This document shows, one piece after another, positions 8,284-17,133 of a stretch of DNA of 64,000 bases (the first letter of the stretch is position 1; each line of letters begins with the position of its first letter). This DNA is from Streptomyces sp. NBC_00448 (GTDB lineage Bacteria; Actinomycetota; Actinomycetes; Streptomycetales; Streptomycetaceae), in the NCBI RefSeq assembly GCF_036014115.1, contig NZ_CP107913.1, positions 8,239,501-8,303,500 on the forward strand, in the 5' to 3' direction. Position numbers and translations under genes: made by a program. The notes beneath the pieces were generated by a model. That model had not been told where the DNA came from and made no database searches. It saw nothing but the letters and a program-made list of their open reading frames with translations.

Positions 8284-10698
8284 TCAGGTCAGTTCTGCGC
8301 TGTGGGTGTGCCCCCGTGACCCTCCCACCCGCACGCGGAGCACCGGGCGCCGTCCCGTGGTGACGGTCACCGTGTCGTCCGCCCTCAGCACGTCGCCGAT
8401 CGGGAACGGCAGCGTGATCGTCAGCGACTCGGCAGAGCGGCCACTGTCCGCCACCGCCACGGACACCCGCGTTCCCCGGCGCCGCACCAGTACGCTGCCG
8501 GGCCCGTCGCAGGCCAGCCCGGCGACCTCGCCGGCCGACCAGAAGTGGGCCGACAGCAGCCCGGCCGTGCGATCCTCGATCGCTTGCAGCGCGGGGAGGT
8601 TGGACAGCACCCGCACCGGCCGGGCCAGTGACCAGGCGGCCGTCCGTGCGGCGTCGGCCCCCGGCAGCAGCACGTACGCGTAGGTCGCGCCCGCGGGCGA
8701 CACGCCGTGGTCGAACCACAAGGTGGCGTAGCGGTTGGTGACGGGAGTGGTGCTTCCGTAGGTGGTGCCGCCGACGTCCAGGTCGTGCCAGGTGCCGGTA
8801 CGTTCCTCGCGCAGCGCGCGCAGGGCCGCCCCCGACGGCAGGACGTAGCCGCCCACCCCGTCCAGGTGCGCCCAGCGGACGTGGTCGAAGTCACGCTGCC
8901 AGCCGTCCCGTTCCGGCTGCGGCGCCCCGTCGACCAGCAGTCGGCGGGCGGCGCCGGACGGGAGCCGGCGGTTCTCCAGCACGGTCTCGATCCTCCGGCC
9001 GTCACTCGCGGTGATGCCGGTGCCCAGCGCGACGACCGCGTCGTCGAGGCAGAACCACGCCTTCCTGGCCCGCAGGGTGCTGCCCTCGGCGGCCAGTTCC
9101 ATGGCGGCGGCGCCGTAACGGCCGGCGAGGACGGCGCCGCCCGCGACCGCGTTGGCCGGAAGGTCGCCGGAGGTGCCGCTGCTCTGCAGGTCGGCGCGGG
9201 GCCGGGTGTCCACGGTGGTGCCCGGCAGGCGGTAGGAGTTCACGGTCGGCCAGAAGCCGTCCGCGAACTGGCCGCGGTCGCCGTCGGTGTAGAGGTAGGC
9301 CATGCCGTCGCCGGTGTACCAGCCGTGCAGGTTCTCGCCGTTGCCCGCCTCGTAGCGGGCGATCCGGCGCGAGGACAGGGCGAGCGCGAAGGACCAGGTC
9401 GGGCGGCGGTGCACCACGCGGTCCATGTCGGCCATGACCGTGTGGGCGGCGGCAGGGCCGGTCGGCACGAGGCTGCGGTCGGCGGTCAGTGCCTTGGCCC
9501 GTACGATCGCCGGGATCGTCGCCGACCGGGGGAACGGGTGGTCCTGGCCGCGGCTGATCCACCCCTTCACCAGCGCGCGCCAGGTCTCGGCGCGGTCCGC
9601 GGGCGCCCGCTCGGCCAGCAGCAGGATGCCGGACACGGCGTCGGCGCCGGCGTTGAAGTCCTGGGAGTACTCACGGGAGATGGCCCGGCCGCGCACCGGG
9701 TCCATCATCAGGCCGTCCAGGACGAACGGCGCGAAGGTCCGTTCCACCGCGTCGTAGAGCACCGAGACGGCCGGGTCGGTGATCTGCCAGTCGGAGTCGC
9801 CGAGCAGGGCGAGCAGGTAGGACGCGCTGTTCAGGAGCACGCTGCCGTAGGACCCGGTGTACGCGAAGACATCGTGCTGGACGAACGACCCGTCCTGGTA
9901 GAAGCCGTCGCCCGCGGCCACGTACTGGAACAGGCTGTCCTTCCCCGCGTCCCGGACGTCGGACAGGCCGTCGCGGGCGAGGACCAGCCGGTCCGCGTCG
10001 CCGCTCAGCAGGCCGCTCAGCGCGACGATGACGGACTTGTCCGCCCGGTTCGCGCCGGTCTCGGAGAGCGTGGGGCTGTTGGTGCGGCGGTCGGGGTTCG
10101 GGACGAAGTGGTCGACGGCCGCCAGATGGGCCGCGAGGTCGTCCGGGGTGAGTCGCGCACGCAGCAGCACGCACGTGTCGAGCAGTGCGCGCGGCGAGCC
10201 GATCTCCCACTGGTACCAGTTGCCGGTCTCCGCGCGGCCCGGGTCGTACGCCCGCTCGCGCAGGAACCGCAGTGCGTCGACCAGGGCGTCCGCGATGTCC
10301 TGGCTGCCGCTCAGCGAGGTGCCCGGGGTGGCCCAGGCGACGGCGAGGGTCCGCAGGGCCGTGTAGCACTGCGCGAACATGTCGGGGTCGGTGACGGGGG
10401 CGAAGTCCGGCCACAACACGGTCCGGTCCGCCGAGCGGTCGAGTGTGCTCCACAGTCCGCCGGCCGAACCGTCCAGCGTGCGCAGCGCGGTGGCGAAGTC
10501 GGGGTCGTCCGGGTCGATGTCCCCGCCGGTGATCAGGGTCTCGGCACGGGCGAGCAGGCTCTCGAAGGGGTCGTCGGCGGCGACGGCGGGTGCGGGGGTG
10601 AGCGGGCCGAGCACCGCGGCCGCGCCGGCGCCGGCGAGTCCGGCGAGGACAGTGCGCCGGCTTGCGTGCGATCGCGAAGGGGGGAGGTCCGAGCGCAT
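8284..10698 (-). CDS. Secreted polysaccharide lyase family 8 (hyaluronate/chondroitin/xanthan lyase type)
   Basis: The 804-residue protein begins with a twin-arginine signal (ASRRTVLAG, about 12-20, cleavage near 40). It carries the PL8 alpha-toroid followed by a beta-sandwich domain. The catalytic set is visible as N217 (GANRAD), H275 (FVQHDVFAY) and Y284 (TGSYG), with the 9-residue His-Tyr spacing of PL8 enzymes, plus the Arg-containing RGRAISREY. PL8 enzymes cleave uronic-acid polysaccharides by beta-elimination; which polymer cannot be read from sequence. ATG 10698 has AGAGGAG about 6 nt upstream. A LacI-type operator lies at 10755-10766. Confidence 0.92.
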   Translation of the reverse strand: MRSDLPPSRSHASRRTVLAGLAGAGAAAVLGPLTPAPAVAADDPFESLLARAETLITGGDIDPDDPDFATALRTLDGSAGGLWSTLDRSADRTVLWPDFAPVTDPDMFAQCYTALRTLAVAWATPGTSLSGSQDIADALVDALRFLRERAYDPGRAETGNWYQWEIGSPRALLDTCVLLRARLTPDDLAAHLAAVDHFVPNPDRRTNSPTLSETGANRADKSVIVALSGLLSGDADRLVLARDGLSDVRDAGKDSLFQYVAAGDGFYQDGSFVQHDVFAYTGSYGSVLLNSASYLLALLGDSDWQITDPAVSVLYDAVERTFAPFVLDGLMMDPVRGRAISREYSQDFNAGADAVSGILLLAERAPADRAETWRALVKGWISRGQDHPFPRSATIPAIVRAKALTADRSLVPTGPAAAHTVMADMDRVVHRRPTWSFALALSSRRIARYEAGNGENLHGWYTGDGMAYLYTDGDRGQFADGFWPTVNSYRLPGTTVDTRPRADLQSSGTSGDLPANAVAGGAVLAGRYGAAAMELAAEGSTLRARKAWFCLDDAVVALGTGITASDGRRIETVLENRRLPSGAARRLLVDGAPQPERDGWQRDFDHVRWAHLDGVGGYVLPSGAALRALREERTGTWHDLDVGGTTYGSTTPVTNRYATLWFDHGVSPAGATYAYVLLPGADAARTAAWSLARPVRVLSNLPALQAIEDRTAGLLSAHFWSAGEVAGLACDGPGSVLVRRRGTRVSVAVADSGRSAESLTITLPFPIGDVLRADDTVTVTTGRRPVLRVRVGGSRGHTHSAELT

Positions 10699-10754
10699 GC
10701 GAACTCCTCTGCTGAGATGAGGCGTGGAAGCGTTCAGCGGATGCCGGACAGCAT

Positions 10755-10766
10755 GTAAGCGATTGC
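10755..10766 (-). promoter_or_regulatory. LacI-type operator upstream of the first PL8 gene
   Basis: GTAAGCGATTGC fits GTAANCGNTTAC with one mismatch. On the minus strand it overlaps the spacer of a possible promoter (TTGCGC ... TACATG, 16 bp) about 60 bp upstream of the lyase start. The same layout occurs at the ABC importer promoter (13309-13320). Confidence 0.65.
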
Positions 10767-10832
10767 TATGCGAGCGCAAGAACGCCCGGGAAGTTACTGT
10801 CTTTTACTATGGCGAGCGGGCTGAGACGGCTA

Positions 10833-10844
10833 GTAAACGCTCAC
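10833..10844 (-). promoter_or_regulatory. Second LacI-type operator at the end of the LacI gene
   Basis: GTAAACGCTCAC fits GTAANCGNTTAC with one mismatch and includes the stop codon of the LacI-family gene. It is 67 bp from the site at 10755, a distance compatible with looping or cooperative binding upstream of the lyase. Confidence 0.5.
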
Positions 10845-11944
10845 ACCCGGCGGGCCCGGCTGCCGCCGCCGGGCGGTGCCACCGAGTCGCGGACCACGAT
10901 GTGCGTGCCGAGTTTCACGACGCCGCTCGGCTGCTCGCGCCAGTCGTCGTCGTCGCCGTCGGCGAGGGCGAGCCGGACCGCCTGGCGGCCCATCTCCTCC
11001 AGCGGGACGTGCACGGTGGTGAGCCGCGGACGCAGCTCCTGGGCGACCGGGATGTCGTCGTAGCCGACCAGCGAGACGTCCTTCGGCACCCGCACGCCCG
11101 CCTCTTCGAGCGCCTGCGCGGCGCCGGCCGCCACGATGTCGTTGGCCGCGAAGACGGCGGTGAAGTCCGGCCCGCCGTCGAGCAGTTCGGCCATCCGGTG
11201 GTGGCCGAAGGAGCGGCTGAACGGGCCGTGCTGGACCAGCTCGGGGTCGGCCTCGACGCCCCGGGCCTTCAGCGCCCGGCGGTGGCCGGCCAGCCGGTCG
11301 CGGCTGGTGGACAGCCGCGGTGGGCCGCCGAGGTAGAGAATCCGCCGGTGGCCCTGGGTGAGCAGATGGTCGGTGATGGCGAAGGCGCCGCCCTCGTTGT
11401 CGTACTCCACCTGCGCGGTCGGGGCCCGCTCGCCGATGCCCGGCCGCCCGCACAGCACCAGCTTGCTGCCGTCGGCGTGCAACGCGCTTGCCCGGCGCTC
11501 CAGTTCGGCGACGTAACCGCGGTCCTGCACGCTGCCGCCGACCAGGATCACCGCGTCCGCGCGGCGCTGGTGGAGCAGTTCGATGAAGGCCAGCTCGCGC
11601 TGCGGGTCGCCCTGCGTGCAGCAGACCAGGCACAGCCGGTCGCCACTGGCCGCCTCCCGCTCCACGCCGCGCGCGATGTAGGCGTAGAACGGGTCGATCA
11701 CCTCGTTGACCACGATGCCGACGGTGCGGGCCGAGACCCCGGCGAGCGCGCGGGCGTGCGCGTTGACGACGTAGCCGAGTTCGCGCATGGACGCCTCGAC
11801 CCGTTCCCGGGTGGCCGCGGCCACCGGGTAGTTGCGGTTCATGACCCGTGACACCGTGGCCGTGGAGACACCTGCGTGCCGTGCCACGTCGGTGACTGTC
11901 GCGCGCCGTCGCGCGTCCTGGGATGCCGTACCTGCCCGACGCAT
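10841..11944 (-). CDS. LacI-family transcriptional regulator of the glycan locus
   Basis: The 367-residue protein has an N-terminal LacI helix-turn-helix with hinge helix (TVTDVARHAGVSTATVSRVMN, about 15-60) and a periplasmic-binding-protein-like sugar domain (about 70-340). ATG 11944 has GAGGG upstream; the longer open frame is rejected because it runs into the neighbouring dehydrogenase gene. Four sites fitting GTAANCGNTTAC lie around it, in front of the PL8 lyase, the dehydrogenase and the ABC importer. It is therefore probably the local repressor relieved by an oligosaccharide. The inducer is unknown. Confidence 0.92.
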   Translation of the reverse strand: MRRAGTASQDARRRATVTDVARHAGVSTATVSRVMNRNYPVAAATRERVEASMRELGYVVNAHARALAGVSARTVGIVVNEVIDPFYAYIARGVEREAASGDRLCLVCCTQGDPQRELAFIELLHQRRADAVILVGGSVQDRGYVAELERRASALHADGSKLVLCGRPGIGERAPTAQVEYDNEGGAFAITDHLLTQGHRRILYLGGPPRLSTSRDRLAGHRRALKARGVEADPELVQHGPFSRSFGHHRMAELLDGGPDFTAVFAANDIVAAGAAQALEEAGVRVPKDVSLVGYDDIPVAQELRPRLTTVHVPLEEMGRQAVRLALADGDDDDWREQPSGVVKLGTHIVVRDSVAPPGGGSRARRV

Positions 11945-12036
11945 CGTGCCGCCCTCTGCCCGCCGTCTCGTTCCGCTGAGCCTATGGTCTGGCGGTGCGT
12001 CGTCGCGCCACCTCTCCCCGACCGGGTCGGCCGCCG

Positions 12037-13107
12037 TCATGCCAGATACTCCCAACTGGCCTGCTGCACCTGGTGCAGCAGCGGCTCGCGCCGTGTGTAG
12101 CGGACGAGTTCGTCCACGGCCAGCGATCCGAGCCGGGCCGCCTCGTTGCCCTGGGCGCCGGCCAGATGGGGCGTCAGGAAGACGTTCGGCAGGGTCCACA
12201 ACGGGTGCCGCGGGGGGAGCGGTTCGGGCTCGGTGACGTCGAGGACCGCGTCCAGCCGGCCGCTGACCAGGTGTTCGGTGAGCGCGTCGAGGTCGACCAG
12301 CGCGCCGCGCGCGGTGTTCACCAGCAGGGTGCCCGGCCGCATCAGGGCCAGCCGCCGGGCGTCGAGCAGGTGGCGGGTGGCCGGCGTCTGGGGCGCGTGC
12401 ACGGTCACCACGTCGCTGCCCGCTACCAGGGTGTCCAGGTCGGTCCGCCGCGCGCCCAGCAGTTCGGCCTCGCCGTCGCGCAGGTACGGGTCGTAGAGCA
12501 GCACTTGGGCGTCCAGGGTGCGCAGCAGCAGTTCGATCACCCGGCGGCCGGTGCGCGAGGCGCCGATCACCCCGATGGTCAGGCCGTGGGTGCCGAGCCA
12601 GTGCTGGCCGTCGAGGTCCGCCGCGGTGCGGTGGGTGCGGCGGTGCTGGAAGAGCCGGGCGAGCGGCATGACCCGCTTGGCGCCCAGGATGATCGCCGCC
12701 AGCGTGAACTCGGCGACCGGTACGGCGTTGGCGGCCGCGGCCGAGGAGACGACGATGTCGCGGTCGAAGACCTCGGGTGACAGGAAGGTCCGCACGGTGC
12801 CGGCGGCGTGGATGACCGCGCGCAGCCGGGGCGCCCGTCGCAGCACCGCCGCGTCCACCGGGGGACAGCCCCAGCCGGTCACCAGTACCTCGACGTCGGC
12901 CAGTTCGGCCGCCACAGCGGCGGAGGAGAAGTCGTCCACCGGGTGCGGGCGGCGCAGGTCGGCGACTTCCGCCAGGCGGCGCCGGACGGCCGGCGGGAAG
13001 ACGTTGTCGACCGCGCCGGGGCTCATCGTCAACAGCGCGCGCGGCCGCCTCGGTGGATCGCCGGCCTCCGCTGCGGGACCAGCCGACGCTTCATCGATGC
13101 TACGCAC
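12037..13107 (-). CDS. D-isomer-specific 2-hydroxyacid dehydrogenase
   Basis: The 356-residue protein has the two-domain D-2-hydroxyacid dehydrogenase fold. The NAD-binding segment is GLTIGVIGASRTGRRV (about 180-195), followed by DVVTVHAPQTPATRHLL, NTARGALVD (about 270), the acidic DVTEPEPLP and the catalytic His in TPHLAGAQGNEA. Members reduce 2-keto acids such as glyoxylate, hydroxypyruvate or sugar-derived keto acids with NAD(P)H. GTG 13107 is preceded by GGAGG. It sits between the LacI gene and the importer with a LacI-type site at 13122, so a role in sugar-acid catabolism is likely. The substrate is not evident. Confidence 0.9.
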   Translation of the reverse strand: MRSIDEASAGPAAEAGDPPRRPRALLTMSPGAVDNVFPPAVRRRLAEVADLRRPHPVDDFSSAAVAAELADVEVLVTGWGCPPVDAAVLRRAPRLRAVIHAAGTVRTFLSPEVFDRDIVVSSAAAANAVPVAEFTLAAIILGAKRVMPLARLFQHRRTHRTAADLDGQHWLGTHGLTIGVIGASRTGRRVIELLLRTLDAQVLLYDPYLRDGEAELLGARRTDLDTLVAGSDVVTVHAPQTPATRHLLDARRLALMRPGTLLVNTARGALVDLDALTEHLVSGRLDAVLDVTEPEPLPPRHPLWTLPNVFLTPHLAGAQGNEAARLGSLAVDELVRYTRREPLLHQVQQASWEYLA

Positions 13108-13121
13108 CCTGCCTCCGGACA

Positions 13122-13133
13122 GTAAACGTGTAC
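13122..13133 (-). promoter_or_regulatory. LacI-type operator in front of the dehydrogenase gene
   Basis: GTAAACGTGTAC, within the wider near-palindrome AGTAAACGTGTACT (13121-13134), fits GTAANCGNTTAC with one mismatch. It lies 15 bp upstream of the dehydrogenase GTG, well placed to block it. Confidence 0.6.
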
Positions 13134-13296
13134 TACGGACGAGAGCACGCTAGGCACTCGGCCGGGCGGCCGTCAAGAAACCTCCTGGTGCCCAACGCCG
13201 CTGGTCACGCCCGCACATGCGGCCTGACCACGGGTTTCTTGGCTTGCGAAACCGGCTGCCGCACGGCTGTGAAACACAGACTTTTCACGAAGACTA

Positions 13297-13326
13297 TTGA
13301 CGCTGGACGTAATCGCTTACTACTTT
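13297..13326 (+). promoter_or_regulatory. Importer promoter overlapped by a perfect LacI-type operator
   Basis: A -35-like TTGACG (13297-13302) and -10-like TACTTT (13321-13326) are 18 bp apart. GTAATCGCTTAC at 13309-13320 is a perfect match to the palindromic consensus and fills the spacer up to the -10. The 303-bp gap 13108-13410 otherwise holds no gene. Confidence 0.68.
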
Positions 13327-13410
13327 CTCGCAGCAGAAGACATCCGATCACACCCCCGGCGCCGCCCGAGGCGATCCCTGCGCCACCCCGTCGAAGAGGA
13401 ACCCCGTCGT

Positions 13411-14403
13411 ATGGCTGACACCGCAACAGGTCCACCGCGCAGCGGACGGCGCGAGCGCGCCGCGTCCGCCGGCCCGCCGGTGTACCGGCCGTCCCTGTGG
13501 CAACGGCTCAAGCGGGACAAGGTGATGCTGCTGCTGACCCTGCCGGGCCTGCTGTACTTCGTGGTCTTCCACTACGTGCCGCTGCTCGGCTACGTCGTGG
13601 CGTTCCAGCACTACGAGCCCTACCTGGGCTACATGCACAGCACCTGGACGGGGCTGGCCAACTTCTCGACGGCCTTCTCCCAGCCGGCGTTCTGGTCCGC
13701 GACCCGCAACACCGTGGAGATCGCGGTCATCCAGCTGGTGTTCTTCTTCCCGGTGCCGATCGCGCTCGCGCTGCTGCTCAACAGCGTGATGAGCAGCAAG
13801 GTGCGCCGGTTCGTGCAGAGCGTGGTCTACCTGCCGCACTTCATCGGCTGGATCATCATCGTCTCGATCTTCCAGCAGGTGCTCGGCGGCGCGGGGTTGC
13901 TGCCGCACCTGCTCGGCAAGGTGGGCCTGCCGCGCTACGACATGATGTCCGACCCGCACGCCTTCCCGTGGCTGCTCACCTTGGAGTCGATCTGGAAGGA
14001 CGCCGGCTGGGGCACGATCATCATCCTCGCCGCGCTGCTCAGCATCGACCGCGGGCTGTACGAGTCGGCGGCCATCGACGGCGCCGGGCCCTGGCGGCGG
14101 CTGTGGCACGTCACGCTGCCGGGCATCTCGTCGGTGATCGTGCTGCTGCTGATCCTCAACCTCGGCAACCTGCTGTCCGTCGGGTTCGAGCAGATCCTGC
14201 TCCAGCGCGACGCGGTGGGACCGGACGCGGGCGAGGTGCTCGACACCTACGTCTACTACCACGGCATCCAGGACAACGACTGGGGCGTCGCGGCCGCGGT
14301 CGGCCTGGTCAAGGCCGTCGTCGGCACCGTTCTGGTGGTCGGCGCCAACAAGTTCGCCCACCGGCTGGGCCATGAGGGGGTGTACCGCGGTGCTGACCGC
14401 TGA
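13411..14403 (+). CDS. LplB-type sugar ABC importer permease
   Basis: The 330-residue membrane protein opens with a basic cytoplasmic tail and then LLTLPGLLYFVVFHYVPLLGYVVAF, typical of LplB/YteP permeases that pair with oligosaccharide-binding proteins. Six membrane segments are expected. The EAA loop is seen in YESAAIDGAGPWRRLWHVTLPG (about 225-246). ATG 13411 has an AGAGGA upstream. It overlaps the second permease gene by 14 bp, and the binding protein follows. The ATPase is not encoded here; as with many actinobacterial importers, a shared MsiK-like ATPase elsewhere is assumed. Confidence 0.93.
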   Translation: MADTATGPPRSGRRERAASAGPPVYRPSLWQRLKRDKVMLLLTLPGLLYFVVFHYVPLLGYVVAFQHYEPYLGYMHSTWTGLANFSTAFSQPAFWSATRNTVEIAVIQLVFFFPVPIALALLLNSVMSSKVRRFVQSVVYLPHFIGWIIIVSIFQQVLGGAGLLPHLLGKVGLPRYDMMSDPHAFPWLLTLESIWKDAGWGTIIILAALLSIDRGLYESAAIDGAGPWRRLWHVTLPGISSVIVLLLILNLGNLLSVGFEQILLQRDAVGPDAGEVLDTYVYYHGIQDNDWGVAAAVGLVKAVVGTVLVVGANKFAHRLGHEGVYRGADR

Positions 14404-15397
14404 TACCACCGACGTCACGCGATCCCTCCCCGGCCGGGAGGAGTCCGGCACGGCCGGGAGCGGGGCGAAGGCGCTGCGCAAGGCCCGCCGCGACGCCCGC
14501 CGCCGGGCCGCCGCGCCCGAGGGGCGGCCGCCGTGGATGGAACGGCCGAGCCTGGTCGGGCGCTGGGGCAAGGCGCTGATCCTGGTCCTGGTGGTGGCCG
14601 CCGTCGCCTATCCGATGATCGGCATCATCGCGACGAGCTTCGCCTCCCAGTCCGACATCATCAAGAGCTCCGGACTGGTGCTGTGGCCCGCCCACCCGAC
14701 GCTGGCCGCCTACCGCACCGTCTTCACCGGCGGCGTGGTGCTGCGCGCCCTGTTCGTCAGCATCGGCGTCACCGTCGTGGGCACCTTCGTCAGCCTGCTC
14801 TTCACCATCGGCATGGCGTACGGCCTGTCCCGGCGCGAGGTGACCGGCTCCCGGCTCATCCTGATGACGGCGCTGGTCACGATGTTGTTCAACGCCGGCA
14901 TCATCCCGAACTTCCTGCTGGTGAAGAACCTCGGGCTGTACAACACCTACGCCTCGCTGGTGATGCCGACGCTGATGAGCGCCTTCAACCTCGTGGTGCT
15001 GCGGGCCTTCTTCATGAACCTGCCGGCCGAACTGCTCGACGCGGCCCGCATCGACGGCGCCGGCGACCTGCGCATCCTGGTCAGCATCGTGCTCCCGCTG
15101 TCCAAGGCCGTCATCGCGGTGGTCAGCCTCTTCTACGCGGTGACGTACTGGAACGCGTTCTTCAACGCCCTGCTCTACCTCGACGACTCCACGAAGTGGC
15201 CGCTGCCGATGGTGCTGCGCAGCTATGTGCTCCAGGGCCAGAGCCTGAGCGGCGCCGCGGCCGGCGAGACCGTGGCACCCCAGGAGGCCGTGCAGATGGC
15301 GGTGCTCGTCATCGCGGTGGTGCCGATCCTGCTCGTCTACCCCTTCCTCCAGCGCTACTTCACCAAGGGCGTGCTCACCGGCGCCGTCAAGGGCTGA
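14390..15397 (+). CDS. LplC-type sugar ABC importer permease
   Basis: The 335-residue protein is the second permease, with about six membrane segments and the EAA loop DAARIDGAGDLRILVSIVLPLSK (split at about 213-236). GTG 14390 is chosen because AGGGG lies about 8 nt upstream; ATG 14372 in the same frame is possible. The small overlap with the first permease gene implies translational coupling. It forms the membrane channel with that permease for an oligosaccharide, probably the lyase product. Confidence 0.92.
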   Translation: MLTADTTDVTRSLPGREESGTAGSGAKALRKARRDARRRAAAPEGRPPWMERPSLVGRWGKALILVLVVAAVAYPMIGIIATSFASQSDIIKSSGLVLWPAHPTLAAYRTVFTGGVVLRALFVSIGVTVVGTFVSLLFTIGMAYGLSRREVTGSRLILMTALVTMLFNAGIIPNFLLVKNLGLYNTYASLVMPTLMSAFNLVVLRAFFMNLPAELLDAARIDGAGDLRILVSIVLPLSKAVIAVVSLFYAVTYWNAFFNALLYLDDSTKWPLPMVLRSYVLQGQSLSGAAAGETVAPQEAVQMAVLVIAVVPILLVYPFLQRYFTKGVLTGAVKG

Positions 15398-15450
15398 GCC
15401 CCGCCCGCCTCGTCCTGCAGCACCCTGCCCCACTCCTGGCAAGGAGAGCC

Positions 15451-17133
15451 ATGTCCCGTTCCGCCATCCCCTCCCTCGGCCGCAGAGCGCTGCTGCGCTC
15501 CGCCATCGGCGTCGGCCTGGGCCTCGCCGCGTCCCCCGTGCTCAGCGCGTGCGGTGACGGCGGGAGCACCGCGAAGGCGTCGGCGAAGGCCGCCGACCTG
15601 CTGCCCGCCACCACCGTCCGCGACATCGGCCTCAAGCCCGACCTGCCGGGCACCGCGGCCGGCGTCCCGCAGGGCTTCTACCGCTATCCGGCCACCCCGC
15701 TGCGCGCCACCAAGGGCGCCCCGCTGGCGGGCGCCAAGTCGGTGCGGGCCACCTCGGAGACGTTCATGCCGCCGCCGCCCGGCCGGGGGAAGAACGCGGC
15801 CTGGCAGGCGATCGAGAAGCTGCTCGGCGCCGAGGTCGACGTCACCGCGGTGCCCACCGACGACTACCCGACGAAGTTCTCGACCATGGTGGCCGGCGGC
15901 AGCCTGCCGGACATCTTCGAGTACCCGGAGACCGGCGGGGTGGACGACAAGGCCGCCTTCCTCGCCGCCACCTGCGCGGACCTCACCCCGTACCTGGCCG
16001 GCGACAAGGTCAGCGCCTACCCGAACCTCGCGGCGATCCCCAAGGCCGCGTGGCAGGGCGCCATCTTCGGCGGCCGGTTGTACGGCGTGCCGATCTCCCG
16101 GATGGGCACCGGCGGTGCCGGCTTCTACCGGCACGACCTGTTCGCCGAGGTCGGCGTCACCGACCCGCGCGAGATCGCCGACCCGGACGCGTTCGTGAAG
16201 GTGTGCAAGGAGCTGACCCGCCCCTCGAAGGACCAGTACGCCATCATGGCCGGCGCCACCAACCTGGTGGCGATGAGCACCGGTTCGCCGAAGGACTGGC
16301 GGATGGACGCCGGGACGGGGAAGTTCACCCACCGGCTGGAGACCGACGAGTTCCGTACAGCGGTCGAGACGCTGCGCACGCTGTACAAGGCGGGCTGCTT
16401 CTACCCGGGCTCGATCGGCATGTCGGGCTCCCAGAAGGCCAAGTACACCGACATGTTCATGAACGGCAAGGCCGCCTACGTCTACGACGGCATGCCCTCC
16501 TACCTCACCCCCAGCACCGGCTACGTCGACGCCATGAAGGCCGTCGACAAGAGCTTCGACCCGCGTCCGATGGTGCCGTTCGGCAAGACCGCGGTCTCCT
16601 GGATGGACAACGTCTCGCTGCAGAACGTGCACCTGAAGAAGGCGTCCGGCGACCGGGTGCGGCAGCTGCTGGCCTTCGCCGACTTCGCCGCCTCGCCGTT
16701 CGGCAGCGTGGAGTACACGCTCATCAACTACGGCGTCGAGGGCACCGACTTCACCAGGGACGCCCGCGGCAACCCCGTGCTCACCACGAAGGGCACCTCC
16801 GACGTCGCGGTGCCGTGGAAGTTCTTCGGCTCGGCGGTGCCCGCGGTCTTCAGCGCGACCTCCGAGCAGGGCGTGCGCTACAGCCACGACGCGTACGCGA
16901 CCCTCATCCCGATGATGGCGCCCGACCCCACCCTCGGCTACTCCTCGCCGACCTGGGACTCCAAGGGCTACGGCAGCCTGCTCACGCTGCTCGACGACGG
17001 TGTCGCGGACCTGATCACCGGCCGCAAGCCGATGTCCTGGTACGGAACGCTGACGAAGAACTACCTCGCCGCGGGCGGCGAGAAGGCCAGGATCGAGTTC
17101 CAGGAGGCCGCGCAGACGGGGGCGAAGAAGTGA
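15451..17133 (+). CDS. Extracellular solute-binding lipoprotein of the Lpl-type importer
   Basis: The 560-residue protein starts with a signal (RRALLRSAIG, then a hydrophobic stretch) ending in the lipobox LSAC, so Cys34 is the lipidated residue. The size and the C-terminal layout fit LplA/YtcQ-type binding proteins, which capture oligosaccharides outside the cell. AAGGAGAGCC precedes ATG 15451. The stop overlaps the GTG of the aminopeptidase gene (GTGA), so importer and aminopeptidase are translationally coupled. Confidence 0.93.
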   Translation: MSRSAIPSLGRRALLRSAIGVGLGLAASPVLSACGDGGSTAKASAKAADLLPATTVRDIGLKPDLPGTAAGVPQGFYRYPATPLRATKGAPLAGAKSVRATSETFMPPPPGRGKNAAWQAIEKLLGAEVDVTAVPTDDYPTKFSTMVAGGSLPDIFEYPETGGVDDKAAFLAATCADLTPYLAGDKVSAYPNLAAIPKAAWQGAIFGGRLYGVPISRMGTGGAGFYRHDLFAEVGVTDPREIADPDAFVKVCKELTRPSKDQYAIMAGATNLVAMSTGSPKDWRMDAGTGKFTHRLETDEFRTAVETLRTLYKAGCFYPGSIGMSGSQKAKYTDMFMNGKAAYVYDGMPSYLTPSTGYVDAMKAVDKSFDPRPMVPFGKTAVSWMDNVSLQNVHLKKASGDRVRQLLAFADFAASPFGSVEYTLINYGVEGTDFTRDARGNPVLTTKGTSDVAVPWKFFGSAVPAVFSATSEQGVRYSHDAYATLIPMMAPDPTLGYSSPTWDSKGYGSLLTLLDDGVADLITGRKPMSWYGTLTKNYLAAGGEKARIEFQEAAQTGAKK

